Shown here in pieces: positions 60,339 through 64,000 of a DNA stretch of 64,000 nt. The notes under the pieces were generated by a model. It had not been told where the DNA came from, searched no databases, and worked only from the letters and a program-made list of their open reading frames with translations. How positions within the stretch are numbered: the stretch's first letter is position 1; the number at the start of each line of letters is the position of its first letter. This DNA is from Filosporella fistucella (taxonomy: Eukaryota > Ascomycota > Leotiomycetes > Helotiales). The DNA lies in contig JAQJZZ010000010.1 in assembly GCA_030077755.1 (NCBI GenBank), forward strand, positions 3,658,001-3,722,000, given 5' to 3'. The position numbers and the translations under genes are program-made.

Positions 60339-60848
60339 TGAATCATGAATTGTGTTTTCCTTGTCTGTTAATGGGTTAATGGATGGATGGATACGACATA
60401 CCTTTTTATTTTCCTCTGTTATGAATTAGGGTTGCATATAAGGACGGCAGGTCAGTTTTTGCATGGAAAGGATGCGATGGCATGGATGAAAACCTGGAAA
60501 CATTTCTCTTATCCTTATTCCTATTGGATAAACTCTTCTTATTTCATAAGAGGGTTGCGATGGATGATGGATATTGGGAGTGGAAAATAGGGTATGTACT
60601 GGGCGCTGGATAGCCGGTTTGAACCTTTATGGGGTAATGAATGCATTAGAGGCGCGGTGGGTGGTGCATTATATATATGGATGATGATATGGATGGGAGG
60701 GGAGGATATGAAATGAAATGAAATATATTTACCACTCAAATATTTGTTTGTGTGTTTTGAGTGAAGTGATAGTTGTGAATCGAATGTTGATTAAATCCTA
60801 TTAACGCCGCAATATATACCCATTTATTTGTACTTGTACTGTAAATTT
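60339..60848. other. Intergenic region between converging genes
   Basis: This 510 bp separates the 3' ends of the 57708 regulator and the 60849 gene. It is rich in ATGGATG/GGATGG units around 60375-60700 but has no coding signal. Confidence 0.5.
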
Positions 60849-62093
60849 CTAAACTTTATACATTTTTATACCCTGAGTAGCTCCCATCCTTTTTAATTGA
60901 AGCTTACTCTTCTTCGATAAATCATATTTCGTTCCGCCAGGGTGATCTTTCTTGAACATCTGAAACTATAGTGATATCAGTACCATCCCACGTACACCTC
61001 TTCACAAACCCGAATGTGCGTGTCATTACTCCCCCAAAAGCCCAAGAAAGGGAACCAACCATATATGAAACACAAAACTCACCTCTTTCTTCCACTTCTT
61101 ATTAACCCTCTCTCTCCCCTTATACGACCTCCTCATATCGCCCAATTTCTTCTTACTAACCTCCACCTGTCTCCTCACATGTTCCTCAAGTTTAATCCCA
61201 TTCTCATCACATATTCCAAGTACCTCTTCTGCCCACTCACAGCCAAAAGCCTTGGCATATCCATTGATGAATTCGATAAGTATTAAACATACGATGGGAA
61301 TGTTCTTGACTTTGGAATCGGATTTTAGAAGAGATTGTGAGGATAGCGTATCCAGAGCTGTTAGGACCATGGTACCAAGCATATCTAGTATCTCTTTGAC
61401 ACTCTCTCCGTTTTCGTTTCCTGGGTAGTGGATAATATCAGCGCGAAATTCCAAAAAATCTTATATCTTGGTAACGTCGCAATGTTCAAAATTTATAAAT
61501 ATTGTTGGGGAAGAAAACTCACCCACTAGATCCTCTACAAACTCCTCGTCAGCCTTCAAAAAGCAAGCCAAACCCTCCACAAAACCCCACATTCTCCAAA
61601 CTCCCTCCTTCTCCCTAACCACAGAATCAAACCTCCCCAAATAATTCTCCATCACTTCCCCAAGTCCCCACCCATTCCAGTCCCCATACAAACACAGATC
61701 TCTACTTTCCTGATCCCTTTTCTCCGCTTCAGAAGTCAGATATTCTGATTCTTCCACTCCCGGGTCAGAAACAGGGAAACCGACGTCTGAGACCCGGAAA
61801 AGGAAAGAATCTGGGACGTAGGATGTAGGTGGGAGATCGAGAGCTGAGTCTGAGTCGGTGAGATAGGTGTCTATATTGGGCCATTCTAGGTTTTGGAAGG
61901 AGGGGGTGCGGGAGAGCGGTTTTGGGGAAGGTGGATTTGATTCTGAGTTTGGGGAGGTAGGGTTAGAAGGAGGATATTTTATTTCGTTCTCAACATCGTC
62001 TTTAGGGCATGCTGTCTTTCGGGTTTGTTTCCGTGTTTTGGCAGGCTGGGTGTTGTTGCGTGTTTGGGATGATGCTTTGCGTTTTGGGGGCAT
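60849..62093 (-). CDS. Unrecognised conserved-looking fungal protein (352 residues)
   Basis: Complement exons 61523-62093, 61083-61459 and 60849-60959 give 352 residues in frame. The N-terminus (PPKRKASSQTRNN, then many Pro/Ser/Asn) is basic and disordered, a plausible nuclear targeting region. The centre has tryptophan-rich YGDWNGWGLGEVMENYLGRFD and VWRMWGFVEGL, followed by a helical Leu/Ile-rich stretch after the first intron and a lysine-rich helix (VSKKKLGDMRRSYKGRERVNKKW). The last 37 codons, MFKKDHPGGTKYDLSKKSK and onward, come from a small third exon joined by an acceptor at 60960. I do not recognise a family or domain. It could be an intracellular, possibly nuclear protein; no function is proposed. 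Confidence 0.7.
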
Positions 62094-62971
62094 GGCGTGG
62101 TGAGTTGAGGGTGCAACTGGGAGTTTGGAGGAACATGTGAGGTATAGAAATATATGAATTGTGAGAGGGGGGATGGAAACTTGAGTAGTACTTATCTACT
62201 TAGTTCTTGATATGTAAACGTGGATCTGAAAAGGAGGAGAGAGGAGATGTTTACCTACGTCATAGGGGAGGTGGAATCGCGCTCAAACGCGCCATCACGT
62301 GCTTGTCGTCATGAATGGAAGAGGAGTTCGGGAGATATAACTCTTAGAGTGAAATAGGCATACATCCATTCACTGACCCTATATGGTTGTCTCCTATTTC
62401 CATACTATCTATCACACCTTGCTTAAAATCTCTCCTCTCTATGCATGTCTTTCTTCTTCACTTCACATAGCAATTTCGTCCCTTGACATATTCTTTGAAT
62501 TGGAAATCCACGATACTCTTGTGCGCAAATCATCTGGCGTGAAGATGGACGCGGAGGAAGTGGACGAAGATGATGTCAAAGAACTATCCACTGTTGAAGT
62601 TGGAGACAGGGCGTTATGGTTTTGGGATAGGAGGGGATGGGAGGGAGGTGGGTGAAAGACGACAAACAGACGGCAATCAGGGAACAGTACGGCAATCGAA
62701 GCTGTTGATCTCATTTTCAAATTACAGAAAGCATTTGAGATTGACACAAGATATGGTTTACGAGCGAGACATTCTTCGTTCATCGGATTTTCCCAGTAAG
62801 TTCTTGAGATTCCGCTTCCGGATCGCTTCATATTGTTCTCTGTAGAGGGCATTCCTGACATTACTCGCCCAATGTTTATTTCTAGCACAATGAAACCTGG
62901 CTTTCCTTCCATTGACCTTGCGCCTATCATTTCTCGCATGTCTTCAATTTACTGATTATTTTATCGTCATC
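62094..62971. other. Intergenic region upstream of the P450 gene
   Basis: This 880-bp stretch is a divergent promoter for the 60849 and 62972 genes. Overlapping frames on opposite strands (62383-62655 plus, 62463-62939 minus) each contain an acidic or Ser-rich run but no motif; neither is called, although a short gene cannot be excluded. Confidence 0.4.
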
Positions 62972-64000
62972 ATGTTTCTTACGATACCATTTGAATGTTC
63001 GCTGTTGTTTTGTCAGGCTGTGGGTATTCTTGCCTCAATCGGAGTATTATTTGTAGGGTTTGTCTCTTGCAGATATGAAGAAAACTGAGCTGATAAGAGC
63101 AGAAACTATGTCAATATGGCTATCGCCTCACTCTCCATCCTCTGACAAAATACCCTGGACCTTTCTTGGCGAAACTTACGAGCTTGTATCCGTTATATCA
63201 TGCGTATATTGGGGATATGCATATTGATTTTGAGCGATGTCATAAGAAATACGGTACGTACTACGAACTCATTCTTCTTCCTTAATGATTGAGTGATGGC
63301 TTACTTGAATTGTGTCCAGGTAATTTTGTTCGCTATGGACCTGATTCTCTCATCGTTAACTCAACAACGGGGTTCAATGGTATGATTCCCTTCTCTTCAG
63401 AAATCGGATCTGACGGAGCTAGACATCTACTCTACCCACGCTAAAGTCAAGAAAGCGCAATCTTACGTCGCACATGGTCAAGGCAATATCCTTGGTCTAC
63501 GTGATAAAGTAGAGTATGCTCGAAAGAAGAAAATGTTTGCCCTTGGATTTTCCGACTCCGCGTTAAGGTTGCATGAGCCGAAGGTAATTGAGATTGTAGA
63601 TCTCTTCTGTGAAAAAATGGTTGAGGGCGTATCGAAAGGACAATGGTCAATGGAGAGGAATATGAGTCCTTGGTGTGAGTGCCGAGTTCACTCCTTTGCA
63701 AGACTATGAGGATAAGAGTTGATGATGTGCGGCGAACAGGCTTCTACCTCACCACCGATATCATGACCAAAGTGGTTTTTACAGCATGCTGGGATCTGGT
63801 GGCTTCAACAAAGAACCACGTTGTATTAAAAACTATTTCAACAGTTATGCGTCTCATAGGATGTGTCCACCAATCCTCGATATTGTACGAGTTCAGGATG
63901 ATTTTCTGTGTCCTCATCCTACCTCATCTATGGTGGAGCGCTCCATCTCTTGCTGGATACGCAGAGAGAATCATAGAGGAAAGGAAGAAAATTGAGGATG
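62972..64000 (+). CDS. Cytochrome P450, N-terminal part, cut by the window edge
   Basis: Exons 62972-63052, 63103-63253, 63320-63379, 63423-63674 and 63740 to beyond 64000 join in frame. A hydrophobic membrane anchor (residues about 1-28) is followed by YRLTLHPLTKYPGPFLA, the proline-rich hinge typical of microsomal fungal P450s. NFVRYGPDSLIVNS and GFNDIYSTHA correspond to the beta1 region and B-helix; RKKKMFALGFSDSALR resembles the C-helix region; LTTDIMTKVVFTACWDL is the E/F region of secondary-metabolism P450s. The I-helix, ExxR and heme Cys loop lie past the right edge, so intactness and activity cannot be judged. It is expected on the endoplasmic reticulum, oxidising a small organic substrate with a CPR partner. 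No other biosynthetic gene is inside the window, but a cluster could continue to the right. Confidence 0.88.

Noticed and set aside
62463..62939. 158-codon minus-strand frame before the P450 gene
   Set aside because: It overlaps plus-strand frames, has no motif and occupies the likely divergent promoter. A real short gene cannot be fully excluded.

Overview
This is a window from the nuclear genome of a filamentous ascomycete (Pezizomycotina). The supporting signs are short GT..AG introns of about 45 to 130 nt with CTAAC/CTGAC-like branch sites, Zn2Cys6 transcription factors, WSC-domain and CBM1-bearing secreted proteins, RTA1 and DUF6536 membrane proteins, and gene spacing of one to five kb. 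A Leotiomycetes-type plant-associated or saprotrophic fungus fits the gene set, but that placement is inference. No rRNA, tRNA, CRISPR or intact transposon was recognised. I support 21 protein genes. Exon structures were worked out by hand from splice signals and reading-frame continuity; every complete spliced model is an exact multiple of three.

Layout. 0.4-4.2 kb: an FAD-dependent amine/amino-acid oxidase-type gene faces an MFS transporter tail to tail. 5.3-6.9 kb: a secreted GH5 endo-beta-mannanase with an N-terminal cellulose-binding module. 8.2-11.1 kb: an LPxEvRNxIY-domain protein, a small six-cysteine secreted protein and a GNAT acetyltransferase. 11.3-16.0 kb: an RTA1-family membrane protein followed by a Zn2Cys6 regulator on the same strand. 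18.0-24.4 kb: a large DUF6536 membrane protein with two PPxY motifs, a small DUF3237-like gene and a secreted apple-like-domain protein. 26.1-32.7 kb: the largest gene of the window, encoding a predicted 2004-residue secreted protein made of a quinoprotein-like beta-propeller, ASH-like immunoglobulin folds and seven WSC domains. 34.6-44.1 kb: another secreted protein with a Kex2-type site, a membrane-anchored GH16 enzyme and a family-2 glycosyltransferase. 45.4-49.0 kb: a Myb-like gene lying between diverged direct repeats, followed by an AT-rich stretch of decayed repeats. 49.0-52.6 kb: an amino-acid permease and the ribosome-biogenesis factor Nop16. A 5 kb stretch without genes precedes a single-exon Zn2Cys6 regulator at 57.7 kb. 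The window closes with an unrecognised conserved protein and a cytochrome P450 cut by the right edge.

How they work together. There is no single operon-like system. A common theme is the cell surface and extracellular carbohydrate: mannanase, GH16, GT2, the WSC protein and three other secreted proteins. A second theme is nutrient handling: FAD oxidase, MFS transporter and amino-acid permease. The most unusual objects are the seven-WSC/propeller protein, whose introns recur at the same codon boundary of successive WSC units and whose Ser/Thr linker carries an 84-bp minisatellite; the duplicated non-coding segments around the Myb-like gene; and a CGG-N5-CCG palindrome found in two secreted-gene promoters.
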